Origin: a virus
IMG/VR virus record: IMGVR_UViG_3300037502_001154
Span: 1 to 29,059 of that record
Length of the DNA: 29,059 bases
Strand: one strand, 5' to 3'
Shown here: positions 1 through 7,748 of the stretch, one piece after another
How the letters are laid out: every line of letters starts with the position of its first letter
How positions within the stretch are numbered: the stretch's first letter is position 1
The notes under the pieces: generated by a model
What the model was told of the DNA's origin: nothing
Seen by the model: only the letters and a program-made list of their open reading frames with translations
The model's database searches: none
Position numbers and translations under genes: made by a program

Positions 1-169
1 AGAAACGAAGCTAACACCAGAAATAGTCCGAGAATATAAGGAGACTATCCTTCTTGTTAGTCAATATCAAGAAAGCCTTACGATTGAAGATTGGAAGAAC
101 TGTCATCTTATGATGTTAAGTTTCAATGATCTTTTGATGAAGTATATTTATGAGGAGTTGAATCAGTGA
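1..169 (+). CDS. Hypothetical protein, 3' end only (5' end outside window)
   Basis: The frame beginning at base 2 is open without interruption to a TGA at 167-169, giving the last 55 residues of a protein (starts ETKLTPEIVREY, ends YEELNQ). The stretch is acidic and helical-looking with no recognisable motif. Its stop overlaps the GTG start of the next gene (GTGA), the compact translationally coupled spacing seen throughout this operon. The function is not recognised. It is called real because the frame is open to the window edge and joins exactly to the next gene's ribosome site (GAGGAG at 152-157). Confidence 0.7.
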   Translation, partial: ETKLTPEIVREYKETILLVSQYQESLTIEDWKNCHLMMLSFNDLLMKYIYEELNQ

Positions 170-363
170 CAGAGCAACGGTACAAATTTGCAACGGATGA
201 TGATGGGCATGACTACCTAATTCCTATTGATCTATATCCTCTATTCATTCAATTGCTTGAGAATGGTGAAGCTGATTGCTATGCTTCTTTCTGTAATAAA
301 TTTGATGAATACCGTGTTGATGGAATTTACAACTATTCTTTTATTGATCCAAAGGAGATTTGA
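166..363 (+). CDS. Small hypothetical acidic protein, 65 aa
   Basis: A 65-residue acidic protein (begins MTEQRYKFATDD) starting with GTG, supported by a GGAG site at 154-157 with 8-nt spacing. It has no membrane segment, no cysteine pair and no motif I recognise. Its last codons hold the AAAGGAG ribosome site of the following metallophosphoesterase gene, so the two are probably translated together. Its position at the head of a nucleotide-metabolism operon suggests an accessory early or middle phage protein, but that is context only. Confidence 0.65.
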   Translation: MTEQRYKFATDDDGHDYLIPIDLYPLFIQLLENGEADCYASFCNKFDEYRVDGIYNYSFIDPKEI

Positions 364-365
364 TT

Positions 366-1262
366 TTGAGTGGTATTGAAAATACTTGGAAAGCAAAAGC
401 AGTAGAACTTGCTAAAGAAGGTTTGTCTTGGCGTAAAATTGCTGATATCCTTGATGAACCGAAGAGCACAGTGAGTGACTATCTGCGTAAGGTTTTTAGT
501 GAGCAGCTTGTGAACAACAAGCACAGCACTGAAACTTATTCAGTTCGTAAGGTAGATCGGGAAGAAGATAATTCACGCATCCTCTTGATTAGTGATATGC
601 ACATTCCTTATCATCATCCTGACCTACTAGCATTCCTTCAACATCTAAAGGATAAGTACAATCCGACACGAGTAATCTGCCTAGGCGATGAAGTGGATAA
701 GCACGCAATGAGTTATCATGATAGTGATCCAGACCTACCGAGTGCTGGTGATGAACTTCGTAAAAGCTTGCCAATTATCGCAGAACTGTTTAAGATGTTC
801 CCTAAAATGGACATCATTGAATCAAATCATGGTAGCCTTGTATGGCGTAAAGCAAAGACGTTCGGTATCCCAAAACATTACATTAAAAGCTACAACGATG
901 TTCTTGGTGTGGATGGTGGTTGGAAGTGGTCTTTTGATTTAACTATTACACTACCAAATGGTCAGAACTGCTACATTCACCACGGGAAGTCAAGCGATGT
1001 TATTAAGCTGAGTCAGCAAATGGGTATGTGTGCTGTACAAGGGCATTATCACGAATCCTTTAAGATTGATTATTGGGGTAATCCTACGGGGCTTTATTGG
1101 GGTATGCAGTGTGGTTGCCTAATTGATGATGACGCTCTTGCATTCAATTACAACAATGTTAATATTAAAAGGCCGGTGATCGGGACAGGTCTTATCATCG
1201 ACTCTACTCCTGTTTTGGAGCCGATGATTTTAGGAAAAGACGGGAGGTGGGAAAATGTTTAA
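366..1262 (+). CDS. Calcineurin-like metallophosphoesterase with N-terminal helix-turn-helix
   Basis: About the first 45 residues form a helix-turn-helix (KEGLSWRKIADIL followed by KSTVSDYLRKVF), as in Trp-repressor or sigma-like DNA-binding domains. The rest is a dinuclear-metal phosphoesterase with the family motifs in order: SDMHIP (DxH), CLGDEVD (GDxxD), SNHGS (NH), IHHGKS and GHYHES (GHxH). The family hydrolyses phosphomono- or diesters; the substrate here is unknown and could be DNA or RNA ends or a nucleotide. TTG codons at 360 and 366 are both possible starts. The 366 start is preferred because it lies 8 nt after AAAGGAG (351-357), whereas 360 lies only 2 nt after it. The 3' end overlaps the next gene by 8 nt. 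The domain assignment is firm; the role is inferred. Confidence 0.88.
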   Translation: MSGIENTWKAKAVELAKEGLSWRKIADILDEPKSTVSDYLRKVFSEQLVNNKHSTETYSVRKVDREEDNSRILLISDMHIPYHHPDLLAFLQHLKDKYNPTRVICLGDEVDKHAMSYHDSDPDLPSAGDELRKSLPIIAELFKMFPKMDIIESNHGSLVWRKAKTFGIPKHYIKSYNDVLGVDGGWKWSFDLTITLPNGQNCYIHHGKSSDVIKLSQQMGMCAVQGHYHESFKIDYWGNPTGLYWGMQCGCLIDDDALAFNYNNVNIKRPVIGTGLIIDSTPVLEPMILGKDGRWENV

Positions 1263-1758
1263 AGTTGGAGATGAAGTACACCTTTCTCCAAAAGGTGTTA
1301 AAACTTATTCTGTAAATAACTGGGCTGGTTATGAAGTTCCATTTGCTGTATATCTTCATGGTGGTGGTGTTGTTACTAACACAGAGGTTGATCTAAAAGG
1401 CAAGAAAAAGGTATTTGCAAAAGCTTTGAGTGGAGGCCCGGCTGTTTGGTTTGAAGAAGATGATTTGATTCCTGCTAACACCCCCACAAAGCCTGTGAAA
1501 TCTGATGGTGGCGCTTCTTCCTACTACGAAAAACAGATTGTTCGTCTTTCGGATGGGGAAACTTTCAATTGCCAAACTGGAGATATCATTCGGTCAATGG
1601 TAAATAATGACTTTGATGGAGGGAACATCCTGAAAGCTCTTGATCGTATTTTCCAGAATATCCAAGGTAAGGGTAAAGAAGGTACAAGTATTGAATATGA
1701 CTGTAACAAGATCATCTACTTTGCAAACGTAATTAAAGAGCGATTCAAAGATGCGTAA
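1255..1758 (+). CDS. Hypothetical phage protein, 167 aa, two-part
   Basis: The first 75 residues look like a small beta-rich domain (begins MFKVGDEVHLSPKG, with a GYEVPFAVYL strand), possibly an SH3-like fold. A lysine/proline/serine linker follows. The C-terminal part runs from SSYYEKQIV through TGDIIRSMVNNDF and GGNILKALDRIF to the end. That pattern (Y.., DII..L..DF, GN.LKA..R) resembles the small DUF3310-like domain common in phage nucleotide-metabolism clusters, but the match is weak and made by eye. The start is ATG after GGGAGG, overlapping the phosphoesterase gene. The stop overlaps the ATG of the HAD gene downstream. Confidence 0.7.
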   Translation: MFKVGDEVHLSPKGVKTYSVNNWAGYEVPFAVYLHGGGVVTNTEVDLKGKKKVFAKALSGGPAVWFEEDDLIPANTPTKPVKSDGGASSYYEKQIVRLSDGETFNCQTGDIIRSMVNNDFDGGNILKALDRIFQNIQGKGKEGTSIEYDCNKIIYFANVIKERFKDA

Positions 1759-2284
1759 AATCCTTGCTCTGGACATAGATGAAACTGTAGTTAGTATGTG
1801 GCCACTGTGGGCGAAGTGGTGTGAGGATAGTTTTGGTATGACCCCGCACCAAGATATTAACCATGGATTTGATTATAACCTCTGTAATGTGTTTGGTGAG
1901 AGGGCTATTGAGTTCTGGTCAGACAAGGATTTGTACTACAATGTGCCACCGATGAAAAACTCAGTAGAGACACTGGAGCGAATGAAAAAGCTGGGTTGGC
2001 AAATTGGATTTGTCAGCTATACTAAGAAAGGGCACTTTGAGTCTAAATGTGATTGGGTGAACAAGTGGTTTCCTTTTAGAGATTTCATTCACTGTACAAA
2101 AGAGAAAGGTTTCACCCGTTGCACCCATTTTGTAGATGATAGAAACAAATACTTGAATCAACAACCAGAAGGTGTTAAGCTTATCAAAATGCAAACACCA
2201 TTGACACAAGATGAGATTTTGCTAAGAGAGCATTTTGTTGTTAATGATTGGTTTGAGTTTGAACAATTGATTGATAAATTTTAA
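1751..2284 (+). CDS. HAD-superfamily 5'-nucleotidase-like phosphatase
   Basis: A haloacid-dehalogenase fold of 177 residues. Motif I is LALDIDETV, with nucleophile Asp8 and Asp10. Motif II is probably the serine of GFVSYTKKG, and motif III/IV is the acidic pair in HFVDDRNK. The length and the D-x-D-E-T start fit the 5'(3')-deoxyribonucleotidase-like HAD proteins of phages, which dephosphorylate nucleoside monophosphates. Placement between ThyX/RNR-type genes supports a nucleotide-pool role, but polynucleotide 3'-phosphatase activity is an alternative. The ATG overlaps the end of the upstream gene by 8 nt and has a poor ribosome site, so it is probably translated by coupling. Confidence 0.82.
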   Translation: MRKILALDIDETVVSMWPLWAKWCEDSFGMTPHQDINHGFDYNLCNVFGERAIEFWSDKDLYYNVPPMKNSVETLERMKKLGWQIGFVSYTKKGHFESKCDWVNKWFPFRDFIHCTKEKGFTRCTHFVDDRNKYLNQQPEGVKLIKMQTPLTQDEILLREHFVVNDWFEFEQLIDKF

Positions 2285-2292
2285 GGAGACAC

Positions 2293-2775
2293 ATGAAAAA
2301 TTTGTATAACCACTACAAAGCAATCCTAGACTGGAACCAGAAGTGTAATGTTCGTGATGAGATTGCATTCTCTGCTGAGTGGTGGCGTTCTATCGAACTG
2401 CAAACAAACCTTCTTGTAGAAGAATCGGAAGAAGCTAAGGACTCTGCTATTTTTGGTGATAAAGTTGAACTACTTGATGGCGTTGTCGATACTTTCGTGA
2501 TCCTGTCTAAACTGATGGATATGCTTGAGAAAGCTGGTTATGATGTTGAAGGAGCTATTGAAGCAATCCAAGCTAACAACGATAAAAAAGTGTATTCATC
2601 TTTCTATGAAGCTGTAGAAGCCAAAGAGAAGCTTGAAGAACGAGATGATGTAGAGTACCTTATTGATACAGGCATCTTTAATGGTCTTCCATTCTACTCT
2701 GTAAAGAAGATGACAGGGAAAGTAGCTAAAGCAGTTGATTTTGTCCCGGTGAATCTGGAAGATTATGTTCCATAA
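2293..2775 (+). CDS. MazG-like all-alpha NTP pyrophosphohydrolase
   Basis: The core carries the metal-binding signature of the MazG/dUTPase-like all-alpha superfamily: EESEE at about residue 44 (ExxE) and ELLDGVVD at about residue 59 (ExxD..D), each on a predicted helix. These enzymes cleave (d)NTPs to the monophosphate and pyrophosphate; phage versions clear unusual nucleotides or lower (p)ppGpp signalling. The C-terminal 60 residues (from LEERDDVEY) are an extension I do not recognise. The start is ATG, 5 nt after AAGGAG. The neighbours (HAD phosphatase before, thiol protein and ThyX after) fit dNTP-pool sanitation. The exact substrate cannot be read from the sequence. Confidence 0.82.
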   Translation: MKNLYNHYKAILDWNQKCNVRDEIAFSAEWWRSIELQTNLLVEESEEAKDSAIFGDKVELLDGVVDTFVILSKLMDMLEKAGYDVEGAIEAIQANNDKKVYSSFYEAVEAKEKLEERDDVEYLIDTGIFNGLPFYSVKKMTGKVAKAVDFVPVNLEDYVP

Positions 2776-2786
2776 GGAGGATGATT

Positions 2787-2969
2787 ATGCTACACTGCTC
2801 CACACTACAAGAGCGAGAGAAAGAGAACTGGAAAGATCGGATTAAGACAAAGAGAGACTATGATATTGCGGTAGCTAGTGGGATCGGTTTTGTCGTGTAC
2901 AGAGACTTGCCGTTATCGTGGTCGGATTGTTTGAAAGAGCTAGAAGAGGAGAATAAAGAAATTGAATAA
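2787..2969 (+). CDS. Small hypothetical protein, 60 aa
   Basis: A charged 60-residue protein (MLHCSTLQ at the start, EEENKEIE at the end) with no recognised domain. Two in-frame ATGs are available: 2781 directly abuts the AAGGAGG at 2774-2780, while 2787 has a normal 6-nt spacing, so 2787 is chosen. The last 8 nt overlap the TTG start of the following thiol-redox gene. The function is unknown. Confidence 0.6.
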   Translation: MLHCSTLQEREKENWKDRIKTKRDYDIAVASGIGFVVYRDLPLSWSDCLKELEEENKEIE

Positions 2970-3195
2970 AAAGATTATTATTGTGTCTGCGAGCTGGTGC
3001 AAACAGTGCTCTGTACTAAAAGACTTGCTAACTCGTAATGAAGTTATGTATCATGTTATTGACGCGGATGAAGACATTGGCATGAGCTTTTGCAAAGAAA
3101 TGAATGTAAAATCTCTTCCCACTACATTCATGTATGAAGATGATAAGATTGTAAAAGTTATTAATGGTGTTAAAAATCTTGAGGAGTATGTATGA
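2962..3195 (+). CDS. Thioredoxin/glutaredoxin-like thiol-disulfide protein
   Basis: A 77-residue single-domain protein with a redox site WCKQC (residues 13-17) near the N-terminus and a cis-proline loop KSLPTTF at about residues 51-57, the two hallmarks of the thioredoxin fold. Its length fits glutaredoxin or NrdH rather than full thioredoxin. The likely role is reduction of the C-terminal cysteine pair of the phage NrdA encoded 3 kb downstream. Translation starts at TTG; a GGAG lies about 10 nt upstream, and the start overlaps the previous gene. The gene end overlaps thyX by 4 nt. Confidence 0.85.
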   Translation: MNKKIIIVSASWCKQCSVLKDLLTRNEVMYHVIDADEDIGMSFCKEMNVKSLPTTFMYEDDKIVKVINGVKNLEEYV

Positions 3196-3872
3196 CAGAA
3201 GTTAAGTTTGTTGATATGAAAGTGGACTATGTGGATCACATGGGGTCGGATATTAATGTAGTCAATGCTGCTCGTGTGAGCTTTGCTAAAGAATCTAAAG
3301 AGTTTAACCTTGAAAAAGATACTAAACTGATTGAGTATCTTGCTAAACATAATCATTGGAGTCCTCTGGCCCACACATCAGTCAGTATTCGCGTAAAGGC
3401 TCCAATCTTCATGGCACGTCAGTTTGTAAAACATCAGATTGGTCTTGTTTGGAACGAAGAGAGTCGTCGCTATATTGATGATACCCCAGAGTTTTACAAA
3501 CCCTCTGTTTGGCGTAGTCGTCCAGAAAATGCAAAACAAGGTAGTGGGGATGAAATCGTGTCCCCGGTCATTAAGGATCATGGGTGGATGACTGACCCTC
3601 TGACACTGGCGACTATTTCATCATTTAGGTGCTATGTAAGCCTGCTGGATCAATGTGTGGCTCCCGAGCAAGCTAGGATGGTACTACCACAAAACACAAT
3701 GACTAACTGGATTTGGACTGGTTCTCTTGTTGCCTTTGCTCGTGTAGTAAAGCTTCGTATAGAAGAACATGCTCAAAAAGAAGCACAAGAGCTTGCAAAA
3801 CTGATTGAAGAAGTTGTTGCTCCGTTGTACCCTGTAAGCTGGAAAGCCTTGATGACTCATATGAAAGTTTAA
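3192..3872 (+). CDS. thyX: Flavin-dependent thymidylate synthase ThyX
   Basis: Converts dUMP to dTMP using methylene-tetrahydrofolate, NADPH and FAD. The 226-residue length is typical. The fold landmarks are NAARVSFAK near residue 25, HWSPLAHTS near 55, the FAD/dUMP signature at 80-93 and QARMVLP near 160 (substrate-binding arginine). The signature is atypical: Lys80-His81-Gln82, then eight residues to Ser91 (SRRY), whereas the textbook motif is RHRX7S. The surrounding residues match so well that this looks like a phage subfamily rather than a dead enzyme. It starts with ATG after GAGGAG and is part of the dNTP-synthesis operon with nrdB and nrdA. Confidence 0.93.
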   Translation: MTEVKFVDMKVDYVDHMGSDINVVNAARVSFAKESKEFNLEKDTKLIEYLAKHNHWSPLAHTSVSIRVKAPIFMARQFVKHQIGLVWNEESRRYIDDTPEFYKPSVWRSRPENAKQGSGDEIVSPVIKDHGWMTDPLTLATISSFRCYVSLLDQCVAPEQARMVLPQNTMTNWIWTGSLVAFARVVKLRIEEHAQKEAQELAKLIEEVVAPLYPVSWKALMTHMKV

Positions 3873-3882
3873 GGAGAAATAA

Positions 3883-4068
3883 ATGAAAATCAATAACGAT
3901 TATCCATTATCTACATGGCTAGTGGATTTGCGTGATATTATATCTAAACGAGAACTGAAAGCTAAGAAAGATGTTCTTATTGAGATTGTAGAAGATATTG
4001 AAGAGATTCTAGATATGTACGAACAAGGTATGATGCCTCAACAAGTATATGAAGAAATGGTTGAATAA
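3883..4068 (+). CDS. Small hypothetical acidic helical protein, 61 aa
   Basis: A strongly acidic, almost wholly helical 61-residue protein (begins MKINNDYPLSTW, ends YEEMVE) with a clear AAGGAG site 6 nt before the ATG. It has no known motif. It sits between thyX and a 138-aa unknown in the same operon. The charge suggests a small protein-binding or inhibitor protein, but nothing in the sequence proves this. Confidence 0.65.
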   Translation: MKINNDYPLSTWLVDLRDIISKRELKAKKDVLIEIVEDIEEILDMYEQGMMPQQVYEEMVE

Positions 4069-4079
4069 GGAGAGTTGAT

Positions 4080-4496
4080 GTGCCTACGCCTCGCAGTCTA
4101 AGTTTTTATGATTTGAAAAAATGTGTACCCGGCAGTATTGGGATTATGGAGCGGAACAATGAAGAAGAGATTCTAAATCTTCTAGAGCAATTGGGGTTTG
4201 ATCGAGTAATGGGATATGAAATCGAAGTATGTTGGCACAGAGCACTAACTACTAACGAACCTATCTATGGGCCACGAATCACGGGCTTTGAATCTTGTTC
4301 TGGAGAATGGCTAGCTAGTGGCCTAGCAAGTGCAGAAGCAATTTTAGATAGTTGTACAGACAAGACATTGCGAGATGAGCTTGTCAGGATGAATAAACAA
4401 GGTTCTTGTGATAAAACGTGGCATAATGAACAAACAGCTAAGTCTGTAATTCGTCAAGAAAAAGAAGCAAAAGAACGGGAAAGTAAGGAGAACTGA
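4080..4496 (+). CDS. Hypothetical protein, 138 aa
   Basis: Starts at GTG 4080, 7 nt after AAGGAG (4067-4072); an ATG at 4078 is in another frame and closes after seven codons. The centre contains a beta-like segment (GYEIEVCWHRAL, then PRITGFESC), and the last 35 residues are highly charged (Lys/Glu-rich tail ending ERESKEN). I do not recognise a family. The coding end overlaps the nrdB ATG by one base (TGATG), so it is probably coupled to nrdB translation. Confidence 0.65.
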   Translation: MPTPRSLSFYDLKKCVPGSIGIMERNNEEEILNLLEQLGFDRVMGYEIEVCWHRALTTNEPIYGPRITGFESCSGEWLASGLASAEAILDSCTDKTLRDELVRMNKQGSCDKTWHNEQTAKSVIRQEKEAKERESKEN

Positions 4497-5518
4497 TGAA
4501 GCAGTATCTGAGTAAAATTGAAACACCAACTGATTCTTATGTAACACACTATCCTTGGGCTGTAGAGATGACTATTAAGCAACAATCTCTATTTTGGCCT
4601 GCCGAAGAACTTGGTGTAGATGAAGATGAACAAGACTTTAGAACTAAACTAAATAAAGCAGAACTTCATGGGGTTCTATTTGCACAGTCGATTCTAACTC
4701 AGTACGAATTAATGATTGGTGGTAATGAGCTTTGGGGTGGTAAGATTGCAAAGCTGTTCCCACGACCAGAGATTCAACGGATGGCTGCTTGCTTCGCTAA
4801 TGTTGAGCTTGGTAGCCATGCACCGTTCTACGATCTTGGTAACAAAGTATTGGGTAAGGCAACAGATGAATTTTACACTCAATGGAAACAAGAGCCTGTA
4901 CTTGCAGAACGGATTAAGTTTATTGAAGAATGTGCATCAAGCAACGACGCTCTTGAAGTGACAGCAGCTTTGGCATTCCTTGAAGGGGCTATTCTTTTCT
5001 CTGTGTTTGGGTTCTTTAAAGGTTTTAATAGTCGCGGTTTCAACATGATCCCTCATTTCGTGAGCGGTATCGATGGCTCCGCTAAGGATGAAAACTTTCA
5101 CTCCATTGGTTCTGCCAACTTGTTCCGTCAGTGCAAGGCAGAACGTAAAGAAGCAGGTAATCACAGTACCAGACGGGACAATATCCTTAAAGATAAAATC
5201 CGTAAAATGGCTGAAGATGTCTACGAACATGAAAAACTGATTATCAGCAAAATGTTTGAAGTGAAAGGTAATCGCGTGGTAACGGAAGAAGAATGTATTG
5301 ACTTCCTTGAAGATCGAATTAACATTGTTCTTGGTCGTCTAGAAATGGAACCAATGTTTGACAAGAAATCTGGTGAAATCAGTAAGTGGTTTTATCAACA
5401 ACTTTCTACTGTAAAAGTTCCTGATTTCTTTGCTGCTACACAACTACAATACACCCGCAATTGGGCAAAACATAAGTTGGCTTTTAATAAGGAGATGGTT
5501 AATGGGTTTTCATCTTAA
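4496..5518 (+). CDS. nrdB: Class I ribonucleotide reductase small subunit (NrdB)
   Basis: Houses the di-metal cofactor and tyrosyl radical used by NrdA to reduce ribonucleotides. Landmarks: FPRPEIQRM anchors the helix that carries Glu104 and His108 (E. coli E115/H118), with Tyr112 four residues after the histidine as in E. coli Y122; Glu163 in FLEGAIL; and Glu199/His202 in DENFH. Two departures are visible. The first metal ligand appears to be Glu71 (TQYE), not Asp. The spacing between Glu104 and His108 is ExxxH, not ExxH. The last 17 nt overlap the HNH-AP2 gene, whose ribosome site (5489-5494) also lies inside nrdB, so the C-terminal tail that should dock on NrdA ends in NGFSS. Confidence 0.93.
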   Translation: MKQYLSKIETPTDSYVTHYPWAVEMTIKQQSLFWPAEELGVDEDEQDFRTKLNKAELHGVLFAQSILTQYELMIGGNELWGGKIAKLFPRPEIQRMAACFANVELGSHAPFYDLGNKVLGKATDEFYTQWKQEPVLAERIKFIEECASSNDALEVTAALAFLEGAILFSVFGFFKGFNSRGFNMIPHFVSGIDGSAKDENFHSIGSANLFRQCKAERKEAGNHSTRRDNILKDKIRKMAEDVYEHEKLIISKMFEVKGNRVVTEEECIDFLEDRINIVLGRLEMEPMFDKKSGEISKWFYQQLSTVKVPDFFAATQLQYTRNWAKHKLAFNKEMVNGFSS

Positions 5519-6011
5519 AGAAGAGATAAGGAAAAGATTTGAGTATTGTGATGGTAAAGTTTTAGTGAAAACATCAGGGCAGTGGAGAGGTATCGTTGGA
5601 GAAGAAGCGGGTTCTGTTAGAAAAGACGGCAGAAGAATTATTCAGATTAAAGGTAAGCGGTTGTTTACACACCAAGTTGTGTGGCTACTATTTAATGATG
5701 AACTTCCGTTAGGGTCTATCGATCATATAGACAACGATCAAACAAATAATAAAATTGAAAACCTTCGGGCTGCTTCTGGTAGTGAACAGCAAGGGAATAA
5801 ATCTGTACAGACAAATAATACAAGTGGTTTTAAAGGTGTGAGTTTTTCGTCAAAGAGAAACAATAGCCGACCATGGCGGGCATATATAAAAGATAATGGG
5901 GTGTCGGTCCATTTGGGATATTTTATATCTGCTGAAGAAGCAGCAAGAGCATATGATACAGCAGCAAAAGAAAAATTTGGTGCATTTGCGTTGTTAAACT
6001 TTAAGGAGTGA
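5502..6011 (+). CDS. HNH homing endonuclease with AP2 DNA-binding domain
   Basis: A free-standing 169-residue mobile-type nuclease. The HNH core is THQVVW (His57), IDHIDND (His75, Asp77, Asp79) and the asparagines of NNKIENL (83-87) plus the Asn99 region. An AP2 domain follows from about residue 108 (GFKGVSF, WRAYI, LGYF, EEAARAYD), giving DNA contacts. The start is ATG 5502, 7 nt after AAGGAG inside nrdB; longer in-frame starts would lie wholly within nrdB and are rejected. The final codons (AAG GAG TGA) supply the ribosome site of nrdA. RNR genes are a classic target of homing genes, and here the element lies exactly between the two subunits. Cleavage target unknown. Confidence 0.9.
   Translation: MGFHLKEEIRKRFEYCDGKVLVKTSGQWRGIVGEEAGSVRKDGRRIIQIKGKRLFTHQVVWLLFNDELPLGSIDHIDNDQTNNKIENLRAASGSEQQGNKSVQTNNTSGFKGVSFSSKRNNSRPWRAYIKDNGVSVHLGYFISAEEAARAYDTAAKEKFGAFALLNFKE
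6003..6008 (+). promoter_or_regulatory. nrdA ribosome binding site embedded in the HNH gene end
   Basis: AAGGAG formed by the last two sense codons of the HNH-AP2 gene. Its spacing is 3 nt to TTG 6012 and 9 nt to GTG 6018, so it favours 6018 as the nrdA start. Confidence 0.7.
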
Positions 6012-6017
6012 TTGAAG

Positions 6018-7748
6018 GTGTTAACTGAAGAAGGTTTTAGTATTAATGATCAAGATATCCGGCAATTTGAGAAGTTGAGCAAGGAAAGGAAAAAACTACA
6101 GAAGGCTGGACATCTCCCGCACTGGTACACCACAAGCGGGTGGCAGATGTTTAAAGAGAAATACATCTTGCCAGGAGAAGATGCCGTTTTAGGTCGTCAC
6201 AAAACGATTGCAAAAACTCTAGCAAAACATATGGTTGGTAGGGAGAAAGAATGGGAAGAGCTGTTCTTTAATGAGCTTTGGGATGGGATTTTGTCTCCAT
6301 CCTCTCCTGCTCTATCCAACACTGGTACAGATCGCGGTATGCCTGTAGCTTGTTCAGGGCAAGTTATTGGAGACAGTGTAGAATCCTTTTACGAGAATCT
6401 GAAAGAAACTGCACTACTCTCTAAGCAAGGTTTTGGAACAAGCGCAGACTTCAGTATGATTCGTGCTCGCGGTAGTCAGATTAGTACAGGAGGTAAAGCT
6501 AACGGTGCTGTCGATGTAATCGATACATTCTTTGACACTGTATCTAAGATCAGCCAAGGTGGTAGTCGTAGAGGCTCTATTGGTGCCTACCTAGATATTG
6601 AACACGAAGATTGGGATGAAGCTTGTGACTCTCTGGCGCATGATCACAACGGTAAAAATTACGGTTGGGTGATTCACGATACATTCATTGAACGACTAAA
6701 GAACGATGACCCTGAAGCAAATCGACGCTGGATTAAAGCTCTTTATACAAAACTGATCACAGGCAAGGGTTATATCTTTAAGATTGATACAGCTAACCGC
6801 CACCGACCTAAGATGTACAAAGATTGGAATTTGTTTATCAAAGCTACCAACCTTTGTTCGGAGATTATGCTCCATAGTTCAGAGCTGCTAACTTACTCAT
6901 GTATTCTAGCTTCATTGAACTTAGTGCATTGGGATAAGATTAAAGAGCGACGTTCTGTATTCATTGCTACTGTATTCCTAGATTGCTTGTGTTCAGAGTT
7001 TATTGAGAAGTCTGCTAAGATTATCGGGCTGGAGAAGGTACGAGAGTTTACTATTAAGGGGCGTGCCATTGGTTTGGGTGTAATGGGTTTTGCCACTTAC
7101 CTCCAATCAAAGAACATTCCTTATATTAGCCTTGAGGCTCAATTTCTTTCGTCTGAGATTGCTAAACACCTTCACGACGAATCACTGGAAGCTTCAAAGT
7201 GGCTTGCTCAAGAATATGGAGAACCTGCGTGGTGTAAGGGCTATGGCGTGCGTAACACGCATCGTACAGCTTATGCCCCGACCAAGACAACCAGTCTCCT
7301 TATGGGCGGTGTAAGTGAATCTTGGTTCCCTGATCCGGGTATGGTTTTTGATGCTGGTAGTAGTGTGGGTGAGCTTCGGCGTATCCCTCCAGAGTTTCTA
7401 AAGAAGATGAAGGAGAAAGGGGTTTACAACTCAGAGACGATTCAAGATGTGATTGACAATCTCGGCTCTGTACAACACGTTGATTGGTTGAATAATGAAG
7501 AGAAGCTTGTATTCCTAAATGGATATGAAATGGATCAATTTGTTCTTCTGCGTCATGCTAGTCAACGACAGAAGTGGACTTGTCAAGGACAGAGCCTGAA
7601 TTTCTACGTGCCGGAGGATGGATCAGAGGAGCTGATTGCAAACCTGATGACACAAGTGCTCTTGGATGAAAACATTCTAAGTCAATATTACATCTACAGT
7701 CGTAGCGGTATTATCATCAAGGACGAATGTATTTCATGTAGTGCTTGA
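6018..7748 (+). CDS. nrdA: Class I ribonucleotide reductase large subunit (NrdA), compact
   Basis: Catalyses NDP reduction with NrdB. All catalytic residues are visible (numbering from TTG 6012): Cys114 in VACSGQ and Cys297 in YSCILASLNL form the active-site disulfide; Asn280, Cys282 and Glu284 in the N-L-C-S-E loop provide the thiyl radical site; Tyr559-Tyr560 are the radical-transfer dyad; and C573/C576 at the extreme C-terminus are the swinging-arm cysteines reduced by a thioredoxin-like partner. At about 575 residues it is far shorter than the roughly 760 of E. coli and lacks an N-terminal ATP cone, so overall-activity control by dATP is probably missing. GTG 6018 is chosen for ribosome-site spacing, with TTG 6012 as the alternative. 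It is followed by a promoter/terminator switch. Confidence 0.93.
   Translation: MLTEEGFSINDQDIRQFEKLSKERKKLQKAGHLPHWYTTSGWQMFKEKYILPGEDAVLGRHKTIAKTLAKHMVGREKEWEELFFNELWDGILSPSSPALSNTGTDRGMPVACSGQVIGDSVESFYENLKETALLSKQGFGTSADFSMIRARGSQISTGGKANGAVDVIDTFFDTVSKISQGGSRRGSIGAYLDIEHEDWDEACDSLAHDHNGKNYGWVIHDTFIERLKNDDPEANRRWIKALYTKLITGKGYIFKIDTANRHRPKMYKDWNLFIKATNLCSEIMLHSSELLTYSCILASLNLVHWDKIKERRSVFIATVFLDCLCSEFIEKSAKIIGLEKVREFTIKGRAIGLGVMGFATYLQSKNIPYISLEAQFLSSEIAKHLHDESLEASKWLAQEYGEPAWCKGYGVRNTHRTAYAPTKTTSLLMGGVSESWFPDPGMVFDAGSSVGELRRIPPEFLKKMKEKGVYNSETIQDVIDNLGSVQHVDWLNNEEKLVFLNGYEMDQFVLLRHASQRQKWTCQGQSLNFYVPEDGSEELIANLMTQVLLDENILSQYYIYSRSGIIIKDECISCSA

Noticed and set aside
4937-5230. 97-codon - strand frame within nrdB
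   Set aside because: Shadow of a gene with conserved metal ligands on the + strand.
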